From Lichenostomus cassidix (lineage: Eukaryota > Chordata > Aves > Passeriformes > Meliphagidae): a stretch of 64,000 nucleotides of DNA. Position numbers and translations under genes: made by a program. Shown here piece after piece: positions 22,281 to 36,600 of the stretch. The DNA lies in assembly GCA_008360975.2 (NCBI GenBank), contig CM039188.1, positions 24,145,944 through 24,209,943 of the forward strand, given 5' to 3'. How positions within the stretch are numbered: the first letter of the stretch is position 1; every line of letters starts with the position of its first letter. The notes beneath the pieces are model-generated. The model did not search any database and was not told the origin of the DNA. It saw only the letters and a list, made by a program, of their open reading frames with translations.

Positions 22281-25200
22281 GGAGTGATATTTGTGAAATG
22301 ATACAAACCCAGAGATTCTTGATTAGCTGATAGAAACAAGAGAAAAAGCCACATGGGCTGTTAATCTATGGGACCATGCTGGGCTGGAGGTGAAGTTTCT
22401 GTATAATTATCTGGCTTGTGTGGGCAACACATGGGTATGGGAAAACATCCCTGTAAGACATGGTGAGGAGAGAGAGAGATCTTTCCTTTGGTGCCTCTTT
22501 TTGAGAGAAGGAATTAACTCCAATTTCTGTACCATTAAGGTGGGGACATAAATTCCTGCTCTTTAGACAGAGCAGGAAAGTAACCCTGGGCAGAGAGATG
22601 GCCTTTCTGGCAGAGCAGAGGACCCATCTGAATATTTCTGTTTGTTTTGGTGCGCAAATTTACTGTCATCTGAGGAGAATTATTGGCCACCCAGCTTGAG
22701 GCACAGCCCATTCTTTTTCATCCTGGGGAACAGTATGAGTTACATACTTCAGCCAAAAGGCAGCTGTGAAATATTATCATTCTCCTCGGGTACAACCTTT
22801 GTACTGGTGCTTGTGGCTGCATAAAAATCCAGTCAGCAAAGTTCTCTTTAGCTTTGAGTGCACAGGGCAGCAAGAACTGGGTTACTGTGCCTCCAAACTT
22901 CTCTTGGAGACAGCCTGAGCTCAGCTGGGGTTCAGGCTGCCAGTCCATGTTGTGCATCCTGGGGTGTCCTTGCAGGAAAGGCCCTGAGCCGTGCGGCCTG
23001 CACAGCCTCAATCCCATAACATTGTGCAGAGACAGAGGAGTGTGGAGCTCAGGGAGGCATAGGGAGACAGAGCCCCTCCCTATGGCAGTGCAGTTGTCCT
23101 TGGAGCCCACCTAGAGGCCCCATGTTCCTTTTAGGTTCACCAGCTGGATCACCTAAACCTAACTCTCACTATCCCTATGGCTGACCAAGGAAAGCAACAA
23201 GGAAAATAGAGCAGAGCCCACTCTTGGAATGACTTCCCAAAAAGCTGATGTTGGAATAAGGAAGCTTACAAAAGAGAGGACCTCCTGTGAAGAGTATCAG
23301 TGTGAATGATCCCACATTCACAGAGACCTCTTCTGGGAGCTGCCTCTCAGTGTGGGCAGAGGGACAAATCCTCTGGCACAACAGCCAGCACTCCCTGGGT
23401 GTGTAGCCTCTGCCATGGCAGCTCAGGCTCCACCAGGTTCAGGAATGATTTTCAGCATTTATTGGAGGTGCATGATGGCATTCTGTTCAGCAAAAATGAA
23501 GTGCTTATGAAGTGCTTTGCTGCTTTGGAGAGAAAGAAAAACTCCCACAGACTTGCCTCTATTGTCATTGGCTGATTGCAAACTCTCTTGAACAACCATT
23601 TAAAAATCCTCCAGGAAGCTGCTTTGTGTCTTTACAGAGAGCAAAGAGAGTCCTGAAGGCTCTGAAATAGTGATGACTAATCCTGGATTAGGCACCTCCA
23701 GAAAATGGGAAATGGTGGCCCTGGCTGTCAGAAGCACTCACCTGGAAGACATATCTCAGTGCCTTTTCTAGACTAATTGGATGAGATACTGCCATCATTT
23801 CCAGCACAGGTCTGATGTTTGATGGAAATAGCACAGCCATGACCTGTCAGTATTGGTGGTCCCATGCTAATGGTTCATGGGAGAGGAAAGGGACTATTAG
23901 TGTAGCTTTGATGTATAAAGCTGACTTCTTTTACTTCCAAGCTTACAGCAGGAGGTAGGATGGGAATTGCCTTAAAACACTGCTGGATACCAAAATAATA
24001 TACAAAAAAACCCTGAGTAGATTATGAGTGAATGTCCTTTTCAGTGGTGCTGTCCCTAATGAAATATAGCTCTCTCACCTATGTCAAAAGTTCCCTTTTT
24101 CTGTATGTTAACATCAGACAATCAATCTCGTCCCATCAGCTTTAGCAGTATGCAACTCCCCCAGCTCACTGGGGAAAGGCTTCTTTTTTTATTTCCTCTT
24201 TAATTAAGCTCTGTGGCATGCTGCTTTGCTTGCAAGACTCTAAGATGTATGTATGTTGCTTCAAACAAACCATTGGAGAGAAGAGCATTAACGATAGCCC
24301 TTTCTAACAGTGAGTGGTCCAGAGCCACAGGTAAATGAAGGCACAGGCAACAGCATCAGCAACAAAAGGAGGTAATGATATGCAATTACTGGATTTGCAA
24401 ATGCTCTGCTGGGATCAGGACATCTAAATGCACTATGCCAGGCTGCCAAAATGTTCAAAACAATTTTTGACAAATGCAAAGCAAGTGGGCACTTAGTAGC
24501 AGCACACATGATATGGCAGGTTCTTTGAATAGTATGAATGGCTCTGTCAAGCAAGTAAGAGATGGGAAAAGATAAATGTTTTCCCATCCAGTTTTACTAT
24601 TGTCTGCATCATTGTTCCTATAGTGTAGTCAGAGGTGATTTTAAACTGTTGTTTAACACTCTAAGGTAAACCTTAGAGCATTTAAGTACACATCCATCAG
24701 GCACCTGCCTGATGATAATCCAGGTCTCTGAGGATGTGAGCTGGCCCCTAACCATTTCCCTCATTGCTTGAAGTCATTGCTCAGCCCATGAGCTTGCTCT
24801 TATTGTTCAAAGGACTCTGTGCCCCGTTTCTGCCAGCTTATGCCCCTCTGTTCAATAAAGGTGGCTGATTTCCCTCTCTCAAACAGTTCACTTTATCCTT
24901 GAAATCCTTCTCCTTTCCATGTGCTGTTGTGCTGTCCAGGCACTGCCTGGGCATTCATCTGTTGACTACATTCCACATGTTTGTCCCCTGAATCTGGGCC
25001 ATATTAGGAAATACTGGCAGACATAACTACCCACTGAGACTTCACGGTGTTATCTATATTTAGACCCTGAGACACTGCTGGTGGGGTAATTTGGGCTACA
25101 TAATAATAAATTGAAGCAGAGGTTAAAGATGAGGTGCAACGTGTTTGGCCTTCTGACCTTATGCCCTGGGCCATTTATTGATTCTCCCACGACAGTGCAT

Positions 25201-25689
25201 AGGGACTCTGGTGACACATAAGATGCTGTACATCAACACAGAAAGACCAACACCATTACAGAGAAATTGTCATCTAAACAAGCAAGCAAGTAAACATACA
25301 AGTGTCAGAGCTCAGGACCTGGGTCCTTGGTTGTTTTCCTCTTAGATTCTGTTATATTAATAATACATCTGTGCTGGAGATGCTGTACTTTCCTCATAAG
25401 GACATGTGGGGTCTTCTGCCCAGCTGCCTATTTCCATCCCAGTAGGCACTCAGTATCCCCAGGATCTTTATCCTTTCCTAAATTTGCTTGAAACTGATGA
25501 AAAAATTTTAACAATCTGCTGTGGAAGGGCCAAGTAGCATGAAGTGCCTACATTGATACAGTTTCATTAGAAGACTAGGCTAAACAACATGGAATAAATT
25601 ACTATTTTAATCCTTGTTTTTCTGATGAGGAATGTAAGTAAAGGGCACTGCAGTAAAGTGCATTGAAGGGTTTGAAACATAAAAAGTAC
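22281..25689. other. Non-coding stretch with minor splice-like signals
   Basis: Presumed intronic or intergenic. A perfect minus-strand CAG/gtgagt donor at 23742 bounds a 31-base segment (23742-23772) with a moderate acceptor. A GA-rich run sits at 22464-22482. Opposed ORFs near 22718-23114 lie in a mildly GC-rich part and are unassigned. Confidence 0.4.
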
Positions 25690-26110
25690 CTTTCCCTGTG
25701 AATTCTCCTGTTATTAGGCTGTTTATGAAAATCTTTTTGCACAAGAAAGTATCTGGTGGCTTCAGATTAGATTATACATACCTGTTAGGAATAAAGCAGA
25801 AGGGGATTCTGATAAAAAGACCAAAGGCATAACCCATAAATCAAGAAGCGAAACAAAAATGGAACCTGCTGCTGATGGAATTTCCATTGATTTATTTGAA
25901 CAGCCCCAGTATGAATAATAACTTAATCTGTCTCAAGACTCTCTCCCCACAGCACACTGATTTACAGCAGCCATCCATCTCTTTTCATAATTAGCAGGCT
26001 CTGACAGTATTTATTCTTCTCTGCCCACCTTCATTACCATTAAAATTTAGACTTTCTCCCTGCTCTGGAGCAGCCAGTATTTGTGCTGTGTCGTGCACTG
26101 GGATTAGTCA
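25690..26110. promoter_or_regulatory. Possible conserved non-coding element
   Basis: Homeodomain-like TAAT cores, AATAATAACTTAAT, TTTCATAATTAGC and CATTACCATTAAAA recur over 400 bases without simple repeats. A 27-base minus-strand segment (25782-25808) has strong acceptor TTTGGTCTTTTTATCAG and donor AACAG/gtatgt. The evidence is compositional only. Confidence 0.22.
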
Positions 26111-26689
26111 ACAGCTTGATTTGTGGAGGTGTTTTCTTTTGCCCTACCTCCTTTGAACTGGCAGGTAGAGTCTGCTGCTTGCAGGAGGAAACTCTTCCAG
26201 GAATTCAGCAGAAATTAACATAGCTGTGGCACTGGGCCACAAAAAAAGAAGTGGGTCTTTAATGCTGAAAGTCAAGGCATGGAGCAACCAAGTGTCTGCC
26301 CCCTCAGCTGCTCAACAGAAACAAAGACTGACCAAATGATCAGTTAATGGAGTAAACCAGGCTCCTTTGTTATAAGTGATTTTCTTCAGTCTCAGGTTTA
26401 TTTCCAGTCTAAGCTTTAGGGAATCCATGTTGTCTAATAAGGTGCAGAAGCAGATAAAAATTTATTGAAGCATAAAAAGCATAAATAAAGATGTATCCTT
26501 TAAATTTGTAAATATATCTTAAATTGCTCAATGAAAGATCAAAAAGTGATTTTCTGTTTCAGCATAATTACATTGATGATGTGGTGTTATATGACTGAAT
26601 GGTTTGATCCCAGTGTTGATTTGGTAGAGAAAGCAAGACTGCCTATCCAGAATGGTAGATGGGACTGAAGTTTCATAACTAACCTGATT

Positions 26690-26880
26690 GTACACATATT
26701 GCTTATTAATATGGTAAATGAAGAGGTGGTGTTAGGTATTTAATCAGCATGCAATAATATTGTGGAATTAATTAAATAATTATTGTCATCTGTATTTTAG
26801 TGAATATTTTTAATTACTAACTGCAATTTAATCAAATTGCTTATGACAATATGTGAAATAATCTCTAAACAGGTTTGTTG
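26690..26880. promoter_or_regulatory. Possible conserved non-coding element, homeodomain-core rich
   Basis: TTTAATCAGCATGCAATAATATTG, TTAATTAAATAATTATTG, TTTTAATTACTAACTGC and CAATTTAATCAAATTGC lie within 150 bases. The segment contains ATGCAAT (octamer-like) and repeated ATTA cores, and it is too complex to be a simple repeat. Confidence 0.3.
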
Positions 26881-28675
26881 GAGACACAAATGGAACCTCA
26901 GGTTGGAACCAGTTATTTTGGGGTTCAGGGCTACCTCCTCCTCTCTTTAGAGTGTCAGTGGTTGGGCATGAGCCTTATAAAGATGCTCCAACTCGACTTT
27001 GATTGCTCAAATCATTCTGGGTGAAACATTTTTCTCATTTTTCTGTTGTAGGAGCTGTTAGAAGGTGACAGGGTGACCAAAGAAGGTATCCTGGAGGATA
27101 CACACTAAACCCATTCAGAAGTGAAAACTATGGTCTCCCTTTTTGTAAGTCAGAAGGAACAAAGTCAAATGCATCATTTATTGCAAATTCTTCTTTCTGC
27201 TTGAATGACTGTGTCCATTTTCTGGATACGGAGACAGGATAGAGAGGTGAAAATGAAGTGCCTGTCTCGCCCTGTGAGCACGCAAGCTGACACGATGATG
27301 AAATTTCACTTTCTGTTCCCTGATTGTCCACCTTAATCACAGGCCCTAACATTCCAGCTTCATTGAGAAGCTGACTGCTCATGAATGTCACCCAGCCCCC
27401 AAGTCTCCTACAGAATGTCTCATCACATGTGCATATTTGGATAAACAAATATTGCTGAGAGCAGCACAATGAATGAAACCTTATTTGCAGAGCTTCGTGA
27501 CTTGTGACTGAGCTTGCTGGTGACTAGGAAAGGACATGTTCATCCTGCTGAGTTTTCATTGGTGAAGAACACAGATTCTTCTCTTTTGATGGTTCAGGAT
27601 TTCATAGAATATGAAAGGTGTGCATTTGAGAGCTCTGCTCCTCTGTCAAATTTGGCTGAAGTGAAATGATGTTTTCAGAATTTATTGTTGGGAAGACACT
27701 AAGCCTTTGGACCTTCAGACTGATAGCAGGAGTCATAAACCCTGCTTTCCCACATGAAATAGGCTGTAATGATCCCTTATAGGCAAACTGAAGAGTATCA
27801 AGACATGAAGACTCATTTTGTTCATCCTGTCTCAGGTTATAATACCACAGCCTTTTTAGTTATCTTTATTATAACAAAGCTTATTGGACCCCACTAAGAA
27901 GGCACCTCCACAGCAGTTTGCCAGCAAGTTATTTACAGGTCAAAGTGTGCCTGCTGATTTGTGTAGTCCTTCAGCACAAGAATGATTTCCAGTATCACTG
28001 CTCTTTAATTTTGTGTCTGAGCTAGTTTAATACCACAGGTCCTAACTTAAATATCACTTAGATCCCTAATGTCGTTATTCTGCCACACTTCTCTCTTTAG
28101 TTGTGTTTACCAGGAGAATTGAAATAGAACATTATTCCCCTAACTGATTTTTGGTTGTAATGTGAGATCTTTGCTGTTTGGCACAAAGTCTTGATAAAGG
28201 AACCCAGAGAAAGCTATTAAGGCATAGTTTATATCAATGGTCAATGTCCTTTATAGTGCCACCTCTGAAAAACATCTTCATTCAATTGCCCTGTCAGGGA
28301 GCAATAACTACTTCCACTGATTTGTGGCAAAGCCAAGAAAAAAAATGAGTACTTCCTCAGCTTTGTTGTGTGTGTGAAAAGAATTTAAAAATGGCTGTTG
28401 GGAACACCTGTGTGTTTTTAACAGCAGAAAAAGATGCATGTGTGAAGAAAGGCCCCTTCCTAGAGATCGCAAAGGTGGTGCTTACAACAGCAAATAAAAT
28501 GTGCAGGGACTGAGGGAGGACAGAGCTTTGCAGTGACACACAGAGCTGCTGAAAGGGGGGATAAATACAGGATGCAGAGGGAGCAATGTGACACTGAAGT
28601 GCCCACAGACACCCACACACCCTTCAGAATGTCTTGGCAATATCTGGGTCTAAATGAACAATGCATTTGCCTTAC
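26881..28675. other. Non-coding stretch, no feature recognised
   Basis: Unique-looking DNA with a 113-codon minus ORF at 27128-27469 lacking any recognisable motif. Confidence 0.4.
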
Positions 28676-28713
28676 CTTTGAATTCTCCAGCTTTGTTTTC
28701 AACTTCACTATTT
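28676..28713 (-). CDS. Candidate 38-nt exon with coiled-coil-like reading, minus strand
   Basis: The donor is TCAAAG/gtaagg and the acceptor TTATTTCTTTATTGCTGAAG. The 38 bases read two bases plus IVKLKTKLENSK, with hydrophobic residues at heptad-like spacing, and end on a codon boundary. It does not phase directly into 15685-15721. Short length and a mediocre acceptor keep confidence low. Confidence 0.2.
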
Positions 28714-31700
28714 CTTCAGCAATAAAGAAATAAGTTTAAGTTTATAGAACCCTTCAGAAAGTGAGATTTCAAGGTGCAGAAGAAAACCATATGCTCATCT
28801 TTACCAGACATGGAGAGGATGCTGTATTCTTGTCTCTTGGGAATTTATTTTTGTGTTCATTTTTGTCAGGCACACCTGCAGGAGGAAGAAAAGGAGATTC
28901 ACATGCAGAATTATGAATTCAAACATCTCAGTTTTGAGGGGCCCTTTAGATAATCCATGTCCAGACTTTCCTTTGTGTGAGTGCACAACATCCACCAGTC
29001 ACTTGTGTTGCAATGACAATGCAATTCTTGTAGTTGGTCCTGAACACCACCAGGTATCACTACAGCATTTTATGTGTGCCTGTGCACTTCCCAGGCAGGC
29101 GTGGAAGACACTGAAGAGATAAAATCACTTCCAAAAAAGGTCCCCCTCTGCTCTCATGCACAAGATGCTTGTGTGAACACATGTTCAGAGTTACAGCTGT
29201 CCCTTCAAAAGTTTCCAGGGAAATGGGCCAAATAGCATTATTTTGGAGCTGTACAAAATTCTGAACTGGTAGCCAGGAGGAAGAAGCAACATTGCCTTCC
29301 ATCTCCCAAAACATACATGAGACTCTATTTCAATTCTAACAGGATTTAAAACCAAATCTCTTCCAGGGGAAAAAAAAAGTCATATTATTCTGAAAGATAT
29401 TTCAGTGTTTGATCTTCTTTTCTTTAGACCTACTTTGAAGATTTTTATTAAGAGAAATTTGGAAAAGCCAGTTTGCTTTGAAGTGGAACATAGAAACTCA
29501 CTGTGCAAAAAAAAGCCACTGAAATGCTTTGGCTTTTTGTAAATTACAAACAGTGATAAGGGAAAAAATTACAACCCCACAAATTCTTTCAGTCAACACA
29601 ATGTGCCTTTCTCCCATCAAAAATGTGTTTCCCTGCTGTCTCCCTGCAGTAAAGAAGCTGTATCACTAGCCTTTTCTGACCTCTCCATAAAAAATGCCTG
29701 ATTAATGGAAAGGGAAGATGAGGGAAAAGCCTTCCCTACAGATAACAGCCGTCTTCTGACAGTGACAGCGTCACTCCTTTTCTTTAGGCACAGGGACCTT
29801 TTACACTTTGTGGAAAAAGGAAATAGATTCATTTCAAAGAACTGCATTCAGGCTCATTTAGAGTTTAACAGCCAGTGCTGTATTAATGGCTGTCATTTTC
29901 TTCCTGTGCTTGTACCTGCTGACATGGGCTTGCAGCATCTCATGTTCATCAAAGTTGTTCATCTACCCCAGCCTGCTCCAAAATACACCCCAGAGTCTGC
30001 AGTGAAACTAAGTGATTCTTTAACTGCTGCTTGTCCCTGTGAGGTCAGGGATCTGTCATAAATGCACTCTTACAAATATGAAGTTTAAAAAATGATGTAG
30101 TAAAGGAGATTTCTGCTAGAAACAGGCTTACTTCCAGCTGAGAACAAGCTGGTGGGAGCTTTAAGAATTCTGCGAATTTCAGAGGGTTCTGATATTTCTT
30201 AATTATTTGAGGTCCAAACATAGCTGCCACATTGAGAAGTGTAGTTTTCCGAAATTACCAGCACAGTTCCCTGCTTCGCCATGCCTTGCCAGCAAGTAAT
30301 TTCTTAAGTAGTTTGAAAAGAGAGGCTTAGAAAATGGTGAGCATGTTGATAGAAATAATGACTATGAACAGTCAGGCCAACAGACCAGGTGTCTTGGATT
30401 AACATCCAAGACAGCAGTTGCAAATTAGAAGAAGGTAGAGAAGATGATTTTAGCTTTATTGCTCAGTCTGAAGTACCAAGAGTACTGAAAGGTATAAGAG
30501 CTTGTGCTGAGTAAATGTATGACAGACTCTCAAGTCTGTGAATGAAGAAAATATTCATCAGATCTCTCAAATCTCATTTGAGATTTTCCAATTTTTTGTT
30601 AACTCTGACCAAAATATTCTTTAGCCAAATTTATTTTCCTTTTAAAGTGAAGATTACAGCAAAGAGTAAATTAAGAGAAATGTGGTTTGTGCAAAGGACA
30701 GATAGAAAGCATTTCCAATGAGAGGAAAATGCAGATAATGACACCCTTCTCCACTGCAAATGATTCAATACAAAGCATTTTAAACCCTCCAGCTGGACAT
30801 TGCTGGAGGATGGAGACCTTGGAGTATTAATACATATCCTCTACTGCACAGATCTGCTTTTGATCTGAGGCAAGGAGGCAGAACATGGGACTAAGTAGAC
30901 TTTTGGTCCCTTGTCATGCAATTTTCTGTGTCAACTGTTCTTCAGCACATTGGGTTGTTTAGAAACACAGTGAGACTGGGAAAAAACCCCATCCTAACAC
31001 CACACAGTAGTGTTACAGATATCCCGAGTCAAAACAGGAAAAGGGAAGCAAAAAGGAAAACAACTCAACTTGCGTATTTACTCTTTTAAATAGCAGGTTA
31101 GGGAATGGACTTAAAAGACAGATTTTGGTTTAGAGATAAAGCCAAGTCATTGATTTGACCAATTTAGTTACCAAAGCTGAATATCGATGTTCTACATTAC
31201 ACCGAAAATAAATGTTACTGTTGCATGTGATTCTTTCACTTGCTTCTAACACTGAGGTCAAATCACATAGTCCTGAAATTCGTCTGCCTACTCCTGTTCT
31301 TTGTTTACCATAAGTTAGGATCCAGACACTGGAAATATTTGGAAGGTGAGGCCATCTCATCCTGCTGCATCTGGATCAAGGCTGCCTTCATGAGGCAATC
31401 AGACTGCTTTGCTTTCTAAGTGGGTGGGCACAGAACATTTCACTGCAGCCTGATTACCTTGTTGCTTTCCAAGGTCCTTGCAGGGGGTACCATGCAGAAA
31501 AGAACCCAATTCAGAAAGATTGCAGGACTTACTGGTACAGCTGCAGCATCTGAGGAGAGCAGAGCAGTTGCAGCATGCAGAGAAAAATACAGTGCAATTA
31601 CCAAAATATTCAGGGAGGAAAAAAGGCTGCAGGATAGCTGACAGGACAGGCTGGCCTTTCTGTACTTGCCTTTAAAGGATGACATTCAGGCCGTGGGAAT

Positions 31701-32475
31701 AGCAGGTGACATCTCACGTGAGGCCAATCAGGAGGGAAGGCCAATCAGTACAACTTTCTTCTTGTATTTCCTACAGTGTAAAGGAAGCCAATCAATGAGG
31801 CACAAATATTTCCTCAGTGTGCTGTGAGACCTACACACTCATGCCAGAAACATGAAAACTTGGTAGAGGTTTTTATTACCCAAATATTTCTGTGATGGAT
31901 TTTTAGTTTTGATTTCAGATTTGAAAGGTTTTGAAAAGCGCTGAGCTTCCACTAAATAGGAGAGTGGGTAGAGAAAAGTGAAAATGGCAAGAGAAGGAGG
32001 GGAAGCCACTCATTGTGTAAAACCTATCTTGATATTTTACTCTGAGTTATTTTACTTGTTTAATCTCATGATGAGAATTGTAAAACTGTAAGACAGAAAC
32101 CTGAAAAACCATTTGTCTCACAAATAAATCCTGCTCTGCTACAGTGGCTGATCTAGCAGCTAATTAAGTGCTTATGATAGTCTTCCCAACTCTCTCTCTT
32201 TTTTTTTTTCGTACTGTGAACTCCAGGCCACATTGCAAAAATTAGAGTTTCTCTGTCTTTAAATTGAAGCATGAAGACCGTATTTCTGATTGAAACATTA
32301 AATATACAGAAGATCTAGATGCCTTTTCAATCTCAGATACTACTTCAGCTAATCTAGGCACTTTTCCTCTCAGCATTTCATGCCAGAGTTAATAAATAAT
32401 ACCTTAGAAACAGAATTGCTGGAGGGCTTTATGCACCAATTGGACGGTGAAGAAACAGAGGAAAAATCAACTCAC
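28714..32475. other. Non-coding stretch, no feature recognised
   Basis: Presumed intronic or intergenic. A CT-then-T tract occurs at 32190-32209. ORF pairs at 28801-29314, 29617-30061 and 31420-31685 overlap on opposite strands and look like shadows of chance. Confidence 0.4.
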
Positions 32476-32515
32476 CTTTTTGCACGAACAGTGGTGGACA
32501 TGCTGACTTTGCAAC
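32476..32515 (-). CDS. Candidate 40-nt exon with strong splice sites, minus strand
   Basis: The minus acceptor AAAGGCCTTCTATCAG/G and donor AAAAAG/gtgagt are both close to consensus. All three frames are open over the 40 bases, so frame is not decided: VAKSACPPLFVQK, LQSQHVHHCSCKK or CKVSMSTTVRAK. The segment contains a CpG. Forty bases is not a multiple of three. Confidence 0.22.
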
Positions 32516-33499
32516 CTGATAGAAGGGCCTTTTATTCCAATATTTTGTGAGCTTTGCTCCTTGAGAAATGTGTGCTGTTTCTGCAACAAGTGAAGCTCTT
32601 TGCAGGGTCCATCACAAGGCTTACTGCTGCCCACAGGCAGTCTCTGAGGGGCTGCATGACATTGAATTTCTGCCTCTGTTTCAGCCCCTTTTTTCCTTCA
32701 GGGCTTTCCATCCACATGAGGCTGAAGGCACTCCCCAGAACAGAAGACAGGCATTGCTCAGCAAGCAGGGAGTTTTGGGGTGCTAAACCCAGCTCCAGGA
32801 GCCACACACACCATGAGACTCCTGGCAGTGAGAAAGAAATGAGACAGCCTAGTCTTGTTTTTAAAGGAAATACATTGCTGTGCTGAGTGGCATAAGGAAG
32901 GTTGGTTTTTTAAATGTTTTTTTAAACCATCAGCAACTGTTGTCTGTAACCATATGTTGAACAGTCTCTGCATAACATCTTTCTACCCCTCTCTGATGTT
33001 TCCTGGTGAGGCTGCCCCTCTTGTTGAGCTGCTGACACTCTCCCCAGCCATTGCTGCTAGCCAGAAAGTCATCATGGGCTTTTGCAAATCACCTCTTGAG
33101 AGCTTCACAGACCACAAAAACCTGTGTTAATCCAGAGGTGTTGGCATGCCTCCAAGGCTCAAATAAATTCTTCCTTTTTTCCTTTCCTCACCAAAATTTT
33201 GGCCTCAATTATGAGAATGCGGAGAAAGAAATGTAGTCCTATTATAGCAGAAGTAATGCTTAGTTTTGAACTAAGGCCACTTAAGGTGGAGTACTTCTCC
33301 TTCTTCCTCTACAAGCAGAGTGAATTTTCCCTTTTTTTCAGGCTCAAGGCAAATATTTTAAAGTTGTGTTCCAGTTATCTTGCTCCTCTTGTAGGCCAGA
33401 GTGGAGGAGGGAGAAAGAGCATTAACACAAAAAACTAAAGAAGTTGGAACAGGAAAAGGAAATTTTACAGTAGGTTGTCATTCCCCTCATACCAGTCCA
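32516..33499. other. Non-coding stretch, overlapping small ORFs
   Basis: Several 60-110 codon ORFs on both strands (32532-32973, 32554-32886, 33124-33438) overlap without recognisable content. Confidence 0.4.
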
Positions 33500-33668
33500 C
33501 ATGGCACTGCAGCTGGGCTTATCCACCATCCCTGGCAGTGTTCAAAGCCAGCTTGGATGGGGCTCTGAGCACCCTGGTCTAGTGGAAGGTGTCCCTGTCC
33601 ATGGCAAAGGGGATGGAATGAGATGATCTTTAAATTCCCTTCCAACCCAAACCATTCTGTGGCTGTGT
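33500..33668 (+). mobile_element. CR1 LINE 3' end fragment
   Basis: Clear avian CR1 tail: CACCATCCCTGGCAGTGTTCAAAGCCAGC, TTGGATGGGGCTCTGAGCA, CCCTGGTCTAGTGGAAGG, TGTCCCTGTCCATGGCAAAGGGG, TGGAATGAGATGATCTTTAAATTCCCTTCCAACCC and AAACCATTCTGTGGCTGTG. It is the least diverged CR1 in the window and keeps about 170 bases of the 3' end. Confidence 0.92.
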
Positions 33669-36600
33669 CAGCTGTGGGGGAAATTCCTGCACTGCAGAGT
33701 CACATCCCACACACTGCAGCCCTGTTAATGCCTAGTACAAAACAAGAGCTGCTGAAGGCATCTCATCCCTGTCAATCCACCTGGAGAACCAACAATTTGG
33801 AGGCTGGAGATGCTCTGACCATCCTGGGGTCCATGGCTGGGTGGCCATGCCTGATGATCCACCAGCAGGCTTCAGGGGCACAGGCCTCACTCATTCCCCA
33901 GTAAACACTACTCACCTGTAGGTAAGAGAGAGAGAGAGAACACACCAACTGATTTAGGGATGTTTCCTGGCTGGCAGAGGCTTTGGGAAGCCATGCAATT
34001 GGTACTGTGCTCAAAGGCTGCTCATCTTGCCAGCCCATCTCCTGCTAGCTCTCCAGAAAGGCTTGATCTGCTATAGTACCTGTGTCATGTTTGCAGCCTC
34101 ATAGAAATGTATCACATGCCCTGAAACTTTTGAAATGGTTTCAAATATCTATGTTTATTATTGAACTGAGCCTAGAAATCATGCTTGTCACAATTGAAGC
34201 CAGCAATCTTTTGTTTTCTACACAACTTGTATTTATTTGAAGATTGTTGTACCTCTCCTCACTTGACTAAGAAAACTCTTCTTTTGGATTTTCCTCACAG
34301 TTTTCAAGTTTTTTTTCATATTTTCAAGTCCACTGATTGCTCTTATGTTCTTGTTTCCCCTTTCTTCACTTCACATTTTTTTTTACTTTTAAAGATGTTC
34401 CAGACTGGACATGATGCACCACTCTTTGCTTTCATACCAGAAAGAAGAAATTACTCTTCTTTTTTTCTGTCTTTTCTGTGACCTTCCCCTTATATATTTA
34501 TCTCAGAATAAGGTTTATTTTTTTTTTTTGGTGTGACATTATTGAATTTAGCTTTGTGATCCAACCTAACTTGCAGATCCAGTTGTGACTGCTCTGATAG
34601 AACCCCAGATTTTTTCATTGTCTTTGAGTTATTTTTCTACCTCTATTTCTCCACTAATTGCATGAGAATTTTGACAGTGATCCATTCCTCCAAAGTGCTG
34701 GCAGTCCCTTCCAGCCCGATATCGCTGCAAATTCAATAAGTAGCACAACTACTCCTTCAGCCAGGTCATTAATATAGAATAGAATGTCACTGGACTGATG
34801 TTTGACCCCAAAGATCTACTTTTCCAAAAAGTTTTGTACTTTTCCATGCTCATCAATAACAATGTTTCTAGCATCAGCTGATTTTCACTCATTTTGGGGG
34901 AAAAGACCCCCTGTTTGTTTTGCCCCGTGGATTATTCAGGAACTGTACTCCAAGCTTAGCAAGGCTCTTTCTGCTGGGTGTTGCAGAAATCACACACTGA
35001 ATGGAAGCTGCCATTTGTTTGCTTGCGTGGCAGGATCCCCTGCATCTCTGCTGTGCTTCACACAGCAGGAGGCCAGCGTGGACTTTCCAAGGTCAATCTT
35101 GCTGCTGAAGACCAATGGCTCTCCTGCTGGGTAGGTGTCACAAGTCGAGTTTGTAGCAATGCAAGCTTGTCAACTGCTGAGGAGGCTCCGGCAGTTTAAG
35201 TGCATTTGACTGGTGAAGACCCTCAGTGCCTCAAATTCATTTACTTCTCTGCAGGGGGTAATAAGGAGAAAGAGGATGAGACAGATGCAAGTGAAAGAAT
35301 CTGTGAAATTGTCAGTCCTCCTATCAAAAAGGCAACAGGAGCGTAAACTGTCTCCTGGAAGTACATACCAGCAGGCTTAACCTGCAGCCTTGGATCTCCG
35401 CTCAACAAGCTGCTAGGGAAATTAGGATTTGACCTGAATTAATCTCCTATGCAGACAAAAAGTCTGTGTGAGGCACCTGGGGCTTGTATTTCCCCCCTCT
35501 GGAGTCTACTGCTGATGAATTTAATGGGAGGACAAAAACAATTAAAGTTTATTAAACCTCAGTTTCAAAATAGACAAAAAAAATAACTTCAGCAATGAAG
35601 AGAACAGGGTTGAGGGGGAGCTCCCTCAATGTTGAGAAAAGGGCTTGAGGAGTGAGGGCCCCTGGAACTGGGGCACTGGGAAGGGCTGTCATGGGATGAT
35701 GTCCATGAACCTGGGCTACCACATAAGAGCTGTCTGCCATGGGGCTGTTTGAAAGCAGTAGAGGTGCAGAAGGGTGTCATTGTGTTAGAGTCAAGAGGCC
35801 CTGCCTTGTGACTTTTTGGTGGCAATTAGCTGCACCCAATCAGCCCCTTAATTAATGCAGTTATTTTGGTCATGGAACAAATTTAGATGTCTCTCTGTTG
35901 ACCTCCACTGCACAGCAGAGAATTGGAGAGGTGATCAGCCATGATCATTATTGAATTTATATATATCAAAAGAGTTTTGTAAAGGTGTTCAGAATTTTAC
36001 TGATGCAGAACTTCATAAGGAGCTTACCCAAGTTTTCCAGTGCAGCAGCATCAAAGTCAAGGCTAGAATGGAGGTCCCTGTATTCTGGCTCAGATTTTTA
36101 AGAGCAACTCTGTTCTCCAAAAATGAAAGGACATGAGCACTACAGGTTCTTCTCAAGTCACATTCTGCTGTAGGATGCCATGAAGTCCCCTGGGTTCTGT
36201 GTTACAGCTATCACAGTATGTTTCAGTTCAGTGTGGTAATAACAAATGGATTTTTTCCCTGTTATTGTTATTATTTGTTCCACTGCGCTTACATTTTCTG
36301 TGTGTGTAAATTTTAGGTTGTTTTATGGCTTTAGTAAAATATTTTACCACATATTTAATTTTAAGCATGTGCTCTGGAACCTTAAAAGCATTTAAATCTC
36401 TTGTGCAAAGTTAAGCAGATAGAGAGATGGACACATTCACTAAATGTTCAGTCAGTTTGTGACTGTTTTGTCAAAGTAAGATGTACATATATGAGAATAA
36501 ATCCTTACATATTATTTCAATAATTTTGATTCTAGTGACTGCAGAGGATTGCAGCAGGAGTTGGGTTTAATCTTCAGTATTTCTCAGACATGTGCAGTCT